Source: Hyphomonadaceae bacterium
GTDB taxonomy: Bacteria > Pseudomonadota > Alphaproteobacteria > Caulobacterales > Hyphomonadaceae
Direction: 5' to 3'
DNA length: 64,000 nucleotides
NCBI GenBank assembly: GCA_024742355.1
Contig: JANSYM010000004.1
Span: forward strand, 248,001-312,000
Made by a program: the position numbers and the translations under genes. Below, piece after piece: positions 28,501-37,532 of the stretch (positions are counted from its first letter, which is position 1; the number at the start of each line of letters is the position of its first letter). The notes under the pieces are model-generated. The model was not told where the DNA came from. It saw only the letters and a list, made by a program, of their open reading frames with translations, and did no database searches.

Positions 28501-29967
28501 ATCGTTGCGGCTGACGGTGACAAATGTATTGCCACCCTCGTCAAACGACGTCGCGCTCAGGGTAACGGATACTGTCGGAAGGTCGATATCCGTGACGGTT
28601 GCGCTGGCGCTGGTGCTCGTGCGCCCGGCCGCAGAAGCAGAGATCTGGATCGCCTGATCGCCATCGTGAACATTGTCAGGAAGGCCGGTCACCGTGAACG
28701 TCGCGGACGACTGGCCTGCGGGAATGGTCACGGTCGCCGGGATTTGCGCCTCGCTCGTGTCATCAATATCGAGCGTGACGACAAGATCGGACGACAAATC
28801 AGTGCCGTCTCGCGTGACGGTTCCAACCGCGCTACCATCTTCTGCGAAAGTACCCGGGGCGATCGACAGGTTCAGAGACGAGCCGGGGGGCGGTGGCGCG
28901 CCGATAAAGTTGGCTTCAGTCAAAGCGCTTGGTGAGACGCCGATAATCAGGATCCGATCGCCATTACCAAAGTCGATAAGCGTGTCGGAGCCCGCGGATT
29001 GCGCCAGCGCTAGCGCCTGCGCTGCGGTTAATCCGGTTCCCGTGACATCGATTACATCGCTGAGAGGATAAAAATTAAGGAACCTGTCCGAGTCGTCCCC
29101 TGTGCCAAATACAGCGGTACTCGCGAAACCAAAAGAAATCACATCATCGCCGTCCCCTCCCTCCATTATCGCGTATCCGCTTAGCGCGCGAAGATAATCA
29201 TTGCCGTCATCGCCGAATAGTGTGGAATGAGCACCACCAGTTATATCGTCATCGCCGGACCCGCCGTGCAGCGAGTTTTGACCATCGGTATCGCGAAGAC
29301 GATCATTTCCGGCGCCGCCGATCAAAACGTCATTGCCCAGACCGCCCAGCAGGACATCAGCGCCATCACCGCCATCAAGTTGATCATCGCCGGCTCCACC
29401 GCGGAGCGAATCAAGTCCGTTCCCGCCTTCCAGAACATCATTGCCATCAAGCCCTTCCAGCGTGTCATTGCCATCCAGCCCCAGGATCACATCATCCCCG
29501 GCCGTTCCACTCAGCGCATCCGGGCCATTCGTTCCTGTAATCGGCGGCGTTCCCACCGAGAGAAACTCGACATAGTCGATCCGCAAATTCTCTGCGCCTT
29601 CGCTAGTGCCGCGCAGGGTGAGGACATCGCCGGCGCTGATATCGATGCCGCTCAAGGTGACGGTGCGCAGGTTGGACGCCACAACCCCATGATGCCCGCC
29701 ATGCTGGTCAAACGTGATGGTTCCGACGACCACCCCGTTGATCAGAACCTCAAGCGTCGACACGCCATCATTCTCATCAAAGAAGGTGATGGAGATATCG
29801 TTCAGCCCGGCGACCACGCCGGCACTGTCCAGATCCAGTGAGGCCTGCCCATTCGCGTTCCGTCCGAGTCGAATCAGCTGTCCGCCATCAGCAACACTGC
29901 GGTCGCGAACCGAAAACCCTGATTCAATCGTGAAATTCTCCGCCTGAACGCGAATTGGTGTTGGCAT
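22588..29967 (-). CDS. Giant RTX/Calx-beta secreted protein (type I secretion substrate)
   Basis: 2459 aa; many GGxGxDxxx nonapeptides (GGAGNDRLRD, GLDGNDTLEGLDG...), multiple Calx-beta domains (FAEDGSADVTLTRTSPDTSQDLVVDIALSD...IPAGQTSATFTI), three copies of a VQAEAFTIE...SVRDRSVADGGQLIRLGR module; directly upstream of T1SS genes. Confidence 0.93.
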   Translation of the reverse strand: MPTPIRVQAENFTIESGFSVRDRSVADGGQLIRLGRNANGQASLDLDSAGVVAGLNDISITFFDENDGVSTLEVLINGVVVGTITFDQHGGHHGVVASNLRTVTLSGIDISAGDVLTLRGTSEGAENLRIDYVEFLSVGTPPITGTNGPDALSGTAGDDVILGLDGNDTLEGLDGNDVLEGGNGLDSLRGGAGDDQLDGGDGADVLLGGLGNDVLIGGAGNDRLRDTDGQNSLHGGSGDDDITGGAHSTLFGDDGNDYLRALSGYAIMEGGDGDDVISFGFASTAVFGTGDDSDRFLNFYPLSDVIDVTGTGLTAAQALALAQSAGSDTLIDFGNGDRILIIGVSPSALTEANFIGAPPPPGSSLNLSIAPGTFAEDGSAVGTVTRDGTDLSSDLVVTLDIDDTSEAQIPATVTIPAGQSSATFTVTGLPDNVHDGDQAIQISASAAGRTSTSASATVTDIDLPTVSVTLSATSFDEGGNTFVTVSRNDIDLSSDLVVTLVSSDTGEAVVHGTVTISAGQTSNGFVIWGVHDGIVDGDQIVSIDWTAPGHIGGSDTFTVRDIDAQSLSVIGFPTALVEGDTALLHISRIANDISSVVPVTVTISDTSEAGLGAQLSQFDIGPGVSNVYFNLHALIDHIPDGDQSVVVTLTAPGYAGFSGTVNILDADGGTSVGSPVRIQAEAFTIQNGFSVRDRSVADGGQLIRLGRDAFGTATLDLDAAGVSSGLNDIAITFFDENDGVSTLDVLINGVSVGVVTFDQDGGHHGVVASNLRTVTLTDIQINPGDVLTFSAQSQGSENARIDYVEFIPQTGALPESIGSPGDDLLSASNNGSIIRGLDGDDALMGRDGDDVLDGGAGNDYLVAGNGTDTLIGGDGDDLIQPDRGDAVVDGGAGIDAIGFRFVAGVSVDLNLTTGLGTVSDLNRGTTYSLQITEVENLLGSVRDDVLTGDSQDNLIVGNAGQDQILGMAGNDDLHGGFGNDWISGGADDDTISGLDGDDTLFGDSGDDQLNGGVGNDTISGGDGNDILSDGGGINYFIGGAGNDLIYLNSGIDVVQFSTGDDADTLFGFSIANDIIDVTGTGLTRSEALALAQQTGFHTQIDFGNGDIITLDSVNASSLTLTNFADAAVPPPPLPPPAPGLTHHVWTPSIYEDGSTNVTVTRTSGDFSTDLVVSLVPIGPNQISAPATITIPAGQTSTTFAIDGVQDGIVDGNFRIPVELVYAGNTIDSFHVVVLDRDVPTLVIDNTTTTIAEDGSISVLLFRNDPNSNFNLVVELASSDVGEAIVPDSVTIPAGHASTRFTITGVQDGVVDGDQNILISATAAGYVDGGLNVTVQDINPSPPPPPGVTHAITSTIFAEDGSADVTLTRTSPDTSQDLVVDIALSDGTEAIAASQVTIPAGQTSATFTILGVQDGFQDGDQPVQIDLSSGGTPIHSFGITIADIDTATLSVFVPDTTFAEDGSLVGTVFRNNADLSSDLVVDLTSSDSGEATIPSTVTILAGQTSANFTISGVQDGLADGNQPVTIDWSALGHVGGSADFSVLDIDSQTLSITGFPSALAEGHTAQFRLTRYSDDINTPLTVTITVSDGSELNVTSQTTLAAGRSFTALDLTAVLDNIPDGDQTLLVDISAPGHAGFTGTIDIVDIDGGGTAATIGSSSFDYIRGTAGADIIRTQDGNDIISGDDGDDILDGGAGNDVLHSGDGNDTLLGGHGDDEFRISRGDAVLDGGTGTDSVGIWANANLQIHADLAAGTGTLFDLLISTSYNLQIANIENISGGWQSDLLYGDDGDNLINGNAANDQVYGRAGNDRVFGGPGNDLVSGGAGDDFVIGNQDDDYLLGGAGNDQVAGGTGNDVLFGGDGDDILWGEDGDDFISGGAGSDQIILGTGSDTVAYATGDESALVFEFSALDDVIDVTNTGFSAAQAFALAQQSGLDTRIDFGNGDVITLSGVTTSTLSLSNFVDGTVPPPPPPPPPPPPPPPPSITHTITSSTFDEGGSADVTITRQTADLSSDLLVSIDARSDELSVPSSVIIPAGQASATFTISGVMDGIVDGDVYTSVDLAISGIRVLSIHNIGVLDVDVPSLTITSTQATLTEDGALIATVSRNDANPNLDLVVDLNGSDLGEATLPSMVTILAGQNSASFVVSGVLDGVVDGDQNILINATAVGYVDGGLNVTVQDIDTAPPAGPVRVQAEAFTIEYGFSVRDRSVADGGQLIRLGRDAFGAASLDLDAAGVSSGLNDIAITIFDENDGVSTLDVLINGVSVGVITFDQDGGHHGVVASNLRTVTLTDIQINPGDVLTLSAQSQGSENARIDYVEFIPQSGGASGKVSAAAFAANQPVNTSGLNTVKLGTDFTPTEATNTFDFSSLIQYDAPGFAQSELAPQVTLDMTAQDYFSFGAKLAASSATYGTDFATLNPYEAPIRDTIPDFTRDDVDMRVLLDEGELDMLEASDMWDAAG
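23002..23406 (-). repeat. Module copy 3 (VRVQAEAFTIEYGFSVRDRSVADGG...IDYVEF)
   Basis: Same ~135-aa module as at 27541-27945 and 29557-29967; first 57 bp (23002-23058) identical to 27541-27597. Confidence 0.9.
27541..27945 (-). repeat. Module copy 2 (VRIQAEAFTIQNGFSVRDRSVADGG...IDYVEF)
   Basis: Near-identical DNA to 23002-23406; direct repeat spacing 4539 bp. Confidence 0.9.
29557..29967 (-). repeat. Module copy 1 (N-terminal, IRVQAENFTIESGFSVRDRSVADGG...IDYVEF)
   Basis: Protein-level homologue of copies 2 and 3 with more DNA divergence. Confidence 0.85.
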
Positions 29968-30492
29968 TTATTTGTCCCCCGGATTTTCAAGCTCAATATA
30001 GACTTGCGAGATATTACAATCAGGCAAGACTTGTCTTTAATCAAACTGGTCCAGGCAACAGAATTCTCTCTATACGGGAATCTTTTTGCGCGGTGAGGTC
30101 GGTCTCGTCGTAATCTGCCGCTGAAACCGGCATGTGTTCAGCGCGAACGATGATCCGTCGCCTGAAGTGGTCGCGCTCTAGAGTTCGCGGACTGTGGTCG
30201 TAACCGGGCAGACTGCCAGGTGGTTAGACGATCCGGGGGACGTGCTTTGCGACCTGGATTTCTATTGCGCGGTTCGACCGATGTCGCGCCTCTCAATCCT
30301 GTCCATGTGGTAAATTAGTTGCACTGGCAACGGAAACCATACGGGGCGCATGTCAAATCTAATTGACGCGGGCAATCGGATTACTACAAATTCATAGTTC
30401 GGGATCTCTGGGGAGAGAGCTTCGAAAAAAAGAAACTAACTGCGTGCATTCGGCGTGAGCGGCGAGCGCGCGCGCATGAGAGGGATATTCAC

Positions 30493-33400
30493 ATGAAAAC
30501 GCGTCTAGGACGCCGACTGATGTCATCGTCGGCACTAGCGATCGCCATATCTATGGGCGGCGCCTACGCACAGGACGATAGTGTCGAAGTCACCACTATC
30601 GCAGAGGATTCGGAGGATGATGCCTCCGTTCAGGACAAGGTGGTTGTGACCGGTTCGCGGATCGCGCGGAACGAGTTTACCAGCCCTGTGGCTATTGATG
30701 TCCTGACCGCGGACGAAGCCAAAATTGAAGGCCTGGGTGACGTTGCCGCCTTGTTGCAGACATCGACAGCTGCGTCTGGCTCGTCGCAAATCAACGGTGC
30801 CGTTGCCAACGAATTCGTCAGCAATGGCGGTACCGGTGCGGAGACACTGTCGCTGCGCGGTCTGGGTGCGAACCGCACTTTGTTCCTGCTCAATGGCCGT
30901 CGCGCCGGACCTTCGGGTACCCGCGGGTCTGTTTCTTCGTTCGACCTGAACTCCATCCCGCTCGCCGCGGTTGAGCGCGTCGAAATCCTGAAAGATGGTG
31001 CGTCCGCCGTATACGGTTCCGACGCGATCGCGGGTGTTGTCAACATCATCACGCGCAAGGAAGATGGCGGCACGATTGACGGATATGTCTCAGCGCCATT
31101 TGAAAGTGGCGGCGAAGAGTTCCGTTTGAGCGGCAGCTATGGCAAGTCATTCGATCGCGGCAGCTTCCGCGTCACCGGTGACTATTTCAAGCGTGAGATC
31201 CTCGCGCGTGGTGATCGCGAATATCTTGATTGTAACGAAGCCTACGCGTTCAACCCTGATGGCAGCCGGGCAGACGTGATTGATCCACGTACCGGTCAGT
31301 TCCAGTGTCGCGACCTTCTGTGGGGTCACATCTGGATCTATGATTATGCGGCGGACACAAACGTGCCGACCACATTCCCGTTCCTGGCGCAGTATGACTA
31401 TGATGGTTCGCTGGCCGCGAACATCCCGGGCTATCCGAGCAATGGATCGCCTGGTCAGCTGCAGGTGCCGAACGGTTTCTTCCCGATCTATTATGATCAG
31501 AACGATATTTCCGGGTTGCCTGCATGGAATGGCATTAATGTCGGCACCGAGCCTCGTGGGCTCGTCGACTATGACCACCCGTTCCAGAACGCCGAAACCC
31601 TGGTTCCGGAAGTTGAGCGCTTCACCTTGATGTTCGAAGGTGAATTCGAGCTGGCCGACAATGTCACCGCCTATGGCGAAGCTTTGTACAACCAGCGGAC
31701 CACGTATTCTGACAGCTATCGCCAGTTCTGGTCTTACCATTATGGCGAAAACTCTTTCGGTGGATCCACAAACCCTGAGCCGTCTGCCCAGGGCTGGATC
31801 GGCGATCAGTGGTTCTCACCAACGGCGATTTCAGATCGCGCGGATGAGGAAGTCACTGTTGACTATATGCGTTTCGTTGGCGGCCTCCGCGGCGAAATAA
31901 ATAGCGGGTTCCTGGACGGTTTCAGCTGGGACCTGGCCTATCAATACTCGCAATCTGATGGCGACTATACCGAAGACTTCATCTATCAGGATGCGATCTT
32001 CGACTATAATTTCCAGACCTCGCTCTGTGGCGCGATCAATGGCGGCGTGACCTCTGTCACCGGCACGCCTTGTGTCGATGTGCCATGGTTCGATCCTGAA
32101 TTGCTGCGCGGTAATTACAGCCAGCAAGTTGAGGACTTCCTGTTCACGCGGGAAACCGGCAATACCGAGTACACCCAGTCTTCAATCGAAGGTTACATCT
32201 CAGGACCGCTCTTCACGCTTCCTGCTGGTGAACTGGGTGCTGCTGTTGGCTTCCTGTATCAGGAAGACGAAATCACTGACACGCCATCTGGTATCGTGCT
32301 CGCGGGCAATGCGTGGGGTGCGTCTTCCGCCGGGGTTACCAGTGGTAGCCAGGAGCAGACCGCGATCTATGGTGAGGTCGAGATTCCGATCCTCGCGGAC
32401 AAACCACTGGCTGAAAGCCTGACCCTCACGGCGTCCGGTCGGATCACTGACATCAACACGGTTGATGATCAGGGTGAGACCTATCGTGTGGCCTTGAACT
32501 GGGCACTGACCCCAGAGTTCCGCATCCGCGCGACTCAGGGAACATCGTTCCGGGCACCTGGACTGTTCGAACTGTACCTTGCGGACGAAACGAGCTTTGC
32601 GCGTCAAGGCATCATCGACCCTTGCTTCCAGTGGGGCTCCAATACCGATATCTCTCCGGTGGTTGCGGCGAACTGCGCAGCTGATGGAATCCCGATGGAT
32701 CATGCACCAGCAATTTCAGCTGACGTGTTCCGAGGTGGTGGTCTTGGGCAGCTGGAACCAGAAACCTCTGACAACTTCAGTGCGGGTGTTGTCTGGACGC
32801 CTAGCTTCGCTGATTTGAGCGTTGCGGTCGATTATTTCGACATTGAGATCAATGATGAAATCACGACCCTGTCAGCACAGAGAATTCTTCAGTTGTGCTA
32901 CACGTCGGACAATTTTCCGAACGATCCATCTTGCTCCCGCTTTGACCGGAACCCGGCTGGCCCGGATGGCTTCCGGATTACGGATGTTCGTGCGCAGTTC
33001 ATCAATGTTGCGTCTCAAACCAATGAAGGTTTTGACGTGACGATGCGCTACAATCACGAAACCCCATGGGGTGACCTGATTGTCGATGCACAGGCAACGC
33101 ATCAGATTGAAGCGTTCACATTGCTCGATGGCCGCGGTGACCTGGAAGACACGAACGGTGAATATGGTGAGCCAGAAACCACTGGATACATCAACTTCAC
33201 GCTGGATACCGATACCGATTGGGACTTCTTCTGGGGTATCGACTATATCGGTGAAACCGATCAGATCGAGCGTAACACCGATGACCTTGCGCAGACGCTC
33301 TATGGTGTTCCAGTGAGCTATAAATGGTTCACCGAGGAAGTGATCTATCACACGCTTTCGACAGAATACACGCGTGATGACTGGACGTTCCGCGTCGGTG

Positions 33401-33525
33401 TTTCAAACGTATTCGATGAGCATCCTCCGGCTGTATCGGATGCGGACTCAGGCAACTCACTGATCGTATCCCAGTACGATTATCTGGGGCGCCGGGTGTT
33501 CTTGAACCTCACCAAATCCTTCTAA
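30493..33525 (+). CDS. TonB-dependent receptor
   Basis: 1010 aa; signal peptide, VVVTGSRIARNEFTSPVAIDVLTADEAKIEGLGDVAALLQ, plug GLGANRTLFLLNGRRAG, RVEILKDGASAVYGSDAIAGVVNIITRK, C-terminal LNLTKSF. Confidence 0.97.
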   Translation: MKTRLGRRLMSSSALAIAISMGGAYAQDDSVEVTTIAEDSEDDASVQDKVVVTGSRIARNEFTSPVAIDVLTADEAKIEGLGDVAALLQTSTAASGSSQINGAVANEFVSNGGTGAETLSLRGLGANRTLFLLNGRRAGPSGTRGSVSSFDLNSIPLAAVERVEILKDGASAVYGSDAIAGVVNIITRKEDGGTIDGYVSAPFESGGEEFRLSGSYGKSFDRGSFRVTGDYFKREILARGDREYLDCNEAYAFNPDGSRADVIDPRTGQFQCRDLLWGHIWIYDYAADTNVPTTFPFLAQYDYDGSLAANIPGYPSNGSPGQLQVPNGFFPIYYDQNDISGLPAWNGINVGTEPRGLVDYDHPFQNAETLVPEVERFTLMFEGEFELADNVTAYGEALYNQRTTYSDSYRQFWSYHYGENSFGGSTNPEPSAQGWIGDQWFSPTAISDRADEEVTVDYMRFVGGLRGEINSGFLDGFSWDLAYQYSQSDGDYTEDFIYQDAIFDYNFQTSLCGAINGGVTSVTGTPCVDVPWFDPELLRGNYSQQVEDFLFTRETGNTEYTQSSIEGYISGPLFTLPAGELGAAVGFLYQEDEITDTPSGIVLAGNAWGASSAGVTSGSQEQTAIYGEVEIPILADKPLAESLTLTASGRITDINTVDDQGETYRVALNWALTPEFRIRATQGTSFRAPGLFELYLADETSFARQGIIDPCFQWGSNTDISPVVAANCAADGIPMDHAPAISADVFRGGGLGQLEPETSDNFSAGVVWTPSFADLSVAVDYFDIEINDEITTLSAQRILQLCYTSDNFPNDPSCSRFDRNPAGPDGFRITDVRAQFINVASQTNEGFDVTMRYNHETPWGDLIVDAQATHQIEAFTLLDGRGDLEDTNGEYGEPETTGYINFTLDTDTDWDFFWGIDYIGETDQIERNTDDLAQTLYGVPVSYKWFTEEVIYHTLSTEYTRDDWTFRVGVSNVFDEHPPAVSDADSGNSLIVSQYDYLGRRVFLNLTKSF

Positions 33526-33549
33526 GGGATTAGGGACTTCGAGAGATTG

Positions 33550-33578
33550 TGGCGGGTCGAAAGGCCCGCCATTTTCTT
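33550..33578 (+). terminator. Rho-independent terminator after TonB receptor
   Basis: TGGCGGG-TCGAAAGG-CCCGCCA followed by TTTTCTT. Confidence 0.75.
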
Positions 33579-33667
33579 AAATTGATATCGTGTGAGACGT
33601 GTGGCGGCGCATTGACATAGGAGTCGCCGCGTCCAGAGTTAAACTGAACGACTTGAGGAGGGTTGAT

Positions 33668-34456
33668 GTGCCTCGTGTGATCGCTGACGCGGACAATCTT
33701 AACGAGATCAATGCCAATTACGAGCAAACGCCGCTCGAACGGCCCGTATTCTTGAATTCGGTGCCGAAAAGTGGAACGCATTTGTTGCGCAACATCGTTC
33801 GGATGTTTGTTCCCGTAGAACAGCAATACCACGATACGTTCATCCAGCATCCGGTGCTCCGACAACATCTCCGCGCCTTCTCGGCGAACGGCCCGAAGCT
33901 GAGCTGGGGGCATTTACTGTTCTCCGACGATGCCGCGATCGTGTTGAAGAAAGTCCATCACCTTTTGCTGGTGCGCGATCCCTATGACTGGGTGCTGGCG
34001 CGGGCGCGATTCTTCTTGTCCGACAATTTCGAGGCGGAGCTGGAACACCTCAAGAATGGCAACGCCCCGATGGACGCAATCTTGAACATGATGATCTTTG
34101 GTATCCATCAAAAGGTTCCGGCCTTGTGGGATATCTACACGCATAATTGCGTCAGCTGGCTCGGAACCAGCGCGCATATCGTGAAATACGAAGATCTTGT
34201 CGGACACTGCCGTGACCTGAATCGACCGGAGGCCGAAGCCTATTTCCGCGAATTGTTTGGCGCATGCGGAATGACCGAGATTCCCGACGATTGGCGGGAA
34301 CGGGTTCGGGTCGGCTCGGATCGCAAGAATAGCGGCACAGCGCGAGAGAATCTGAAGTCGGACGGCGCCGAGATTCCGAATGTCCTGCCGGCGACGCAGA
34401 AACAACTTGTAGAATACGCTGCGCCGGGCCTGCGTTCTTTGCTGGGTTACGCCTGA
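33668..34456 (+). CDS. Sulfotransferase-family protein
   Basis: PVFLNSVPKSGTHLLRNIVRMF (PAPS 5'-phosphosulfate-loop-like PKSGTH); GTG start with GAGGAGGG RBS preferred over 33599. Confidence 0.72.
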   Translation: MPRVIADADNLNEINANYEQTPLERPVFLNSVPKSGTHLLRNIVRMFVPVEQQYHDTFIQHPVLRQHLRAFSANGPKLSWGHLLFSDDAAIVLKKVHHLLLVRDPYDWVLARARFFLSDNFEAELEHLKNGNAPMDAILNMMIFGIHQKVPALWDIYTHNCVSWLGTSAHIVKYEDLVGHCRDLNRPEAEAYFRELFGACGMTEIPDDWRERVRVGSDRKNSGTARENLKSDGAEIPNVLPATQKQLVEYAAPGLRSLLGYA

Positions 34457-34476
34457 TTCGCGGGGCTGGAGGAAAC

Positions 34477-36126
34477 ATGAAACGCCGAATTCTTATCGTC
34501 GGGGGCGGTTCAGCTGGCTGGATGTCGGCGGCCTATCTTAACGGCGCGCTCAATCAGCGCGGTGAAAAGCCGACCGTGGACATCACTCTGGTCGAGTCTC
34601 CTGACGTGCCCAGAATTTCAGTGGGCGAAGCGACCGTGCCTTCGATTCAGCACGTCTTGTCGGTCATCGGCGTGGACGAAGTTGAATTCATGAAAGCCGC
34701 GGATGCCAGTTATAAGCAATCTATTCGCTATCAGAACTGGCTGCACAATGATCAGTCGTTCTATCATCATCCATTCAGTCGCTATCGCGTTCAACCGATC
34801 GATCGCTCTGGGCCGGACTGGCTGCAGTCTGATCGTTCGATCCCGTTCATGGAAACCGTTTCCGCGCAGCCTGTGATTTGTGATCTGGCGCGCGCGCCGA
34901 GAATGCTGGGGCGCTGGGATATGGGGGCGCCACTCTCATATGCGTTTCATATGAACGCCCAAAAATTCGCTGACTATTTGCGCGACTTCTCGACGGCCCG
35001 CGGGGTCAATCATCAGTTCGCCAATGTCACCGACGTCAACGTCGCGGAATCGGGATCGATCACGTCTGTGACGATCGACTCAGGCGAGCGGCTCGAGGCC
35101 GATTTGTTTATCGATTGCACGGGCTTTCGCGCCAAATTGATCGGTGAGGCGCTGGATGTGCCGTATGAAGACTATTCGCAATGGCTAATGTGTGATCAGG
35201 CCCTGGTGGCGCGCATTCCGTACGAGGACTACTATCCCGGTCTGGTCAGACCATACACAACCGCGACGGCGCTTTCGTCCGGGTGGATTTGGGATATCCC
35301 CCAGCAAGATCAGAGATCTATCGGATATGTCCATTCGAGCGCGTTTATCGATCCCGAAAGCGCTGAACGAGAGTTGCGCGCGTATGAGGGCGCCCATGCG
35401 AGTGACATAGATACGCGATTGATAAAGTTTCGCGTCGGACAGCGCAGCAAGGCCTGGCATACAAACTGTATCGCGATTGGATTGTCCGGCGGGTTTATTG
35501 AACCCCTGGAATCGACCGGGCTTTATCTGTGCGACCTCGCCGCGGTGATGTTGGCCGAGCATTTCCCATATTCCGACAATATGATGGAGGCGATGGCATT
35601 TCGCTTTAACAGGCTGATCTACAACCGCTATCTGGAAATTCTCGACTTCATAAACATGCACTATTGCTTGTCGCGCCGGACAGACTCGGCGTTCTGGCGG
35701 GAGGTTCAGAAACCGGAGCGTATCACTGACCGGCTGAAAGCGAAGTTCGAATACTGGAAGATCAAACCCCCGTCGGCCTCGGACTTCGAAGATCAGTTTT
35801 TGCCGACATTCTCGTCGCCGGTTCAAACCGCGCCGGCAACCGGAACTGATTCTCGTTCTGCGGTCGATACGGCAGGTCTGTGGAATCACGAAAGCTATGA
35901 AGCGATCATGTACGGGATGCATTTTTGCGGGGCCCCGCTTGAGTCGCCCGAGGCGTCTGCCCCGAAGCCCGTGGTACGCAGTCAGATTATCGAACGATTG
36001 AAACAGGCTCAGACCAAACTTCCGCCGCACGAACTGTACCTGAACAGGGTTCTGGGCATGCCAGAGTTCAGGTATAGCGGCTACCAGCCTCCGGGGTGGG
36101 CCATGGATGTCGCCAAACCATACTAA
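34477..36126 (+). CDS. Flavin-dependent tryptophan halogenase family protein
   Basis: 549 aa; GGGSAGWMSAAYL FAD-binding, VESPDVPRISVGEATVPSI, GWIWDIPQQDQRSIGYVHSS (WxWxIP motif), GLSGGFIEPLESTGLYL. Confidence 0.93.
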   Translation: MKRRILIVGGGSAGWMSAAYLNGALNQRGEKPTVDITLVESPDVPRISVGEATVPSIQHVLSVIGVDEVEFMKAADASYKQSIRYQNWLHNDQSFYHHPFSRYRVQPIDRSGPDWLQSDRSIPFMETVSAQPVICDLARAPRMLGRWDMGAPLSYAFHMNAQKFADYLRDFSTARGVNHQFANVTDVNVAESGSITSVTIDSGERLEADLFIDCTGFRAKLIGEALDVPYEDYSQWLMCDQALVARIPYEDYYPGLVRPYTTATALSSGWIWDIPQQDQRSIGYVHSSAFIDPESAERELRAYEGAHASDIDTRLIKFRVGQRSKAWHTNCIAIGLSGGFIEPLESTGLYLCDLAAVMLAEHFPYSDNMMEAMAFRFNRLIYNRYLEILDFINMHYCLSRRTDSAFWREVQKPERITDRLKAKFEYWKIKPPSASDFEDQFLPTFSSPVQTAPATGTDSRSAVDTAGLWNHESYEAIMYGMHFCGAPLESPEASAPKPVVRSQIIERLKQAQTKLPPHELYLNRVLGMPEFRYSGYQPPGWAMDVAKPY

Positions 36127-36299
36127 GCCTCTGCATGATGCGGCCTCGGTGTGTGAACGAATTTCGCATCAATCTGACGCCGACACGGATAAGTCATCCT
36201 GAATTTGACGTTCTGTGTGAACGGCGAACGTCCAGGTCTTTCACGGGCGCCAAAAATGGGCGAACAGAGTGACGCGCTATTGTCCAGGAAGGAAACTGA

Positions 36300-37466
36300 A
36301 TGAAACTCGAAGGCCTGAAAGTCCTGGACTTGTCGGCATTCCTGCCAGGACCGCACATGACCATGATGATGGCCGATCACGGCGCCGATGTGATCATGGT
36401 CGAGCCCGCCAATGGCACCGGTGAACCGAGCCGTGTGCTCGGCGAGACCACGCCGGATGGTGTCTCCGTCTGGTTCCGCAACATAGCCCGCGGCAAGCGC
36501 AGCTTGAAGGTCAACCTGAAAGACCCGGAGGGGCAGGAACTGTTCCTGCGGCTCGCCGAAACCGCGGATGTTGTCGTGGAAGCGTTCCGGCCGGGTGTCG
36601 TGAAACGGCTCGGCGTCGATTATGCCGCCGTTTCTACCCGCAATCCGAGCGTGGTCTATTGCTCCATTTCCGCCTTTGGACAGGACTCGTCACTGGCCAC
36701 AAAGCCGGCGCACGATACGGCCGTCCAGGCGTTTGCAGGTCTCACGGACCTTGCCCGTGGCAGCGATGACAAACCCACGATGCCAAATATCGCGTTCGCG
36801 GATGCGAGCGCGTCTTTGATGGCCTTGTCCGCGATCCTGATGGCGCTGTATCGGCGTACGCAGACGGGCAAGGGGGACTATATCGACCTTGCCATGTATG
36901 ATGCGGCGATTGCCTGGACGCCGAACGTGCTGGGGCCGACCTTTGGCGAGAATCGTCCGCCGGAACCGAAACAGATGCGCAGCTTTGGCGGGTCGGCGCT
37001 GACCAATCTCTACGAGACGGCGGATGGGGAATATCTCTCGTTTGCCGGGCCTGAGATAAAGTTCGCGACCAACCTGCTCAACGCCCTGGAGCGTCCCGAC
37101 CTGATCGAAGTGGCCAAGCTCCCGCCGGGTCCGGGCCAGGCGCCGCTGCGGGCCTTCTTTGCGGAGACGTTCAAATCCAGGACGCTGGCCGAATGGCAGA
37201 CATTCCTCGAGCCCATCGATTGCGCCTGGTCCTGGGTGCGGAGCCTGAAAGAGGCGTTCGACGATCCCTTCACCGCCGAGCGCGGCATGGTCTTCACCGA
37301 CGCAGACGGCAACCGACACATCGGGCCGCCGATCAAGTTCGAAAACGAGCCGCCGCAACCAAACCCCGAGCTTCCGGAATATGGGGAACATAGCGCCGAC
37401 CTCGCCGCCGAGATCGGGCTGGACGCCGACAAGATCGCCGAGCTGCAAGCCAAAGGCACGATATGA
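36300..37466 (+). CDS. CaiB/BaiF (family III) CoA-transferase
   Basis: 388 aa; GLKVLDLSAFLPGPHMTMMMADHGADVIMVEPANGTGEPSR, ARGKRSLKVNLKDPEGQELFLRLAETADVVVEAFRPGVVKRLGVDY. Confidence 0.95.
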   Translation: MKLEGLKVLDLSAFLPGPHMTMMMADHGADVIMVEPANGTGEPSRVLGETTPDGVSVWFRNIARGKRSLKVNLKDPEGQELFLRLAETADVVVEAFRPGVVKRLGVDYAAVSTRNPSVVYCSISAFGQDSSLATKPAHDTAVQAFAGLTDLARGSDDKPTMPNIAFADASASLMALSAILMALYRRTQTGKGDYIDLAMYDAAIAWTPNVLGPTFGENRPPEPKQMRSFGGSALTNLYETADGEYLSFAGPEIKFATNLLNALERPDLIEVAKLPPGPGQAPLRAFFAETFKSRTLAEWQTFLEPIDCAWSWVRSLKEAFDDPFTAERGMVFTDADGNRHIGPPIKFENEPPQPNPELPEYGEHSADLAAEIGLDADKIAELQAKGTI

Positions 37467-37532
37467 CCGGTGTGAAGACTGGTTGCGCGTGCGGTCTGCG
37501 AGCTGGCAACAACGCGTCTTGATCTGGGGTCG

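Noticed and set aside
22588-29967. Repetitive region as CRISPR or satellite array
   Set aside because: Periodicity is explained by one open reading frame with RTX and Calx-beta protein repeats; no regular repeat/spacer pattern.
30031-30044. TTGTCTTTAATCAA as an FNR-type box before the RTX gene
   Set aside because: Left half poor and no functional link to anaerobic genes; likely chance.
30318-30331. GTTGCACTGGCAAC inverted repeat upstream of the TonB receptor at 30493
   Set aside because: Short 5-bp arms and a single occurrence; no second copy found to support an operator.
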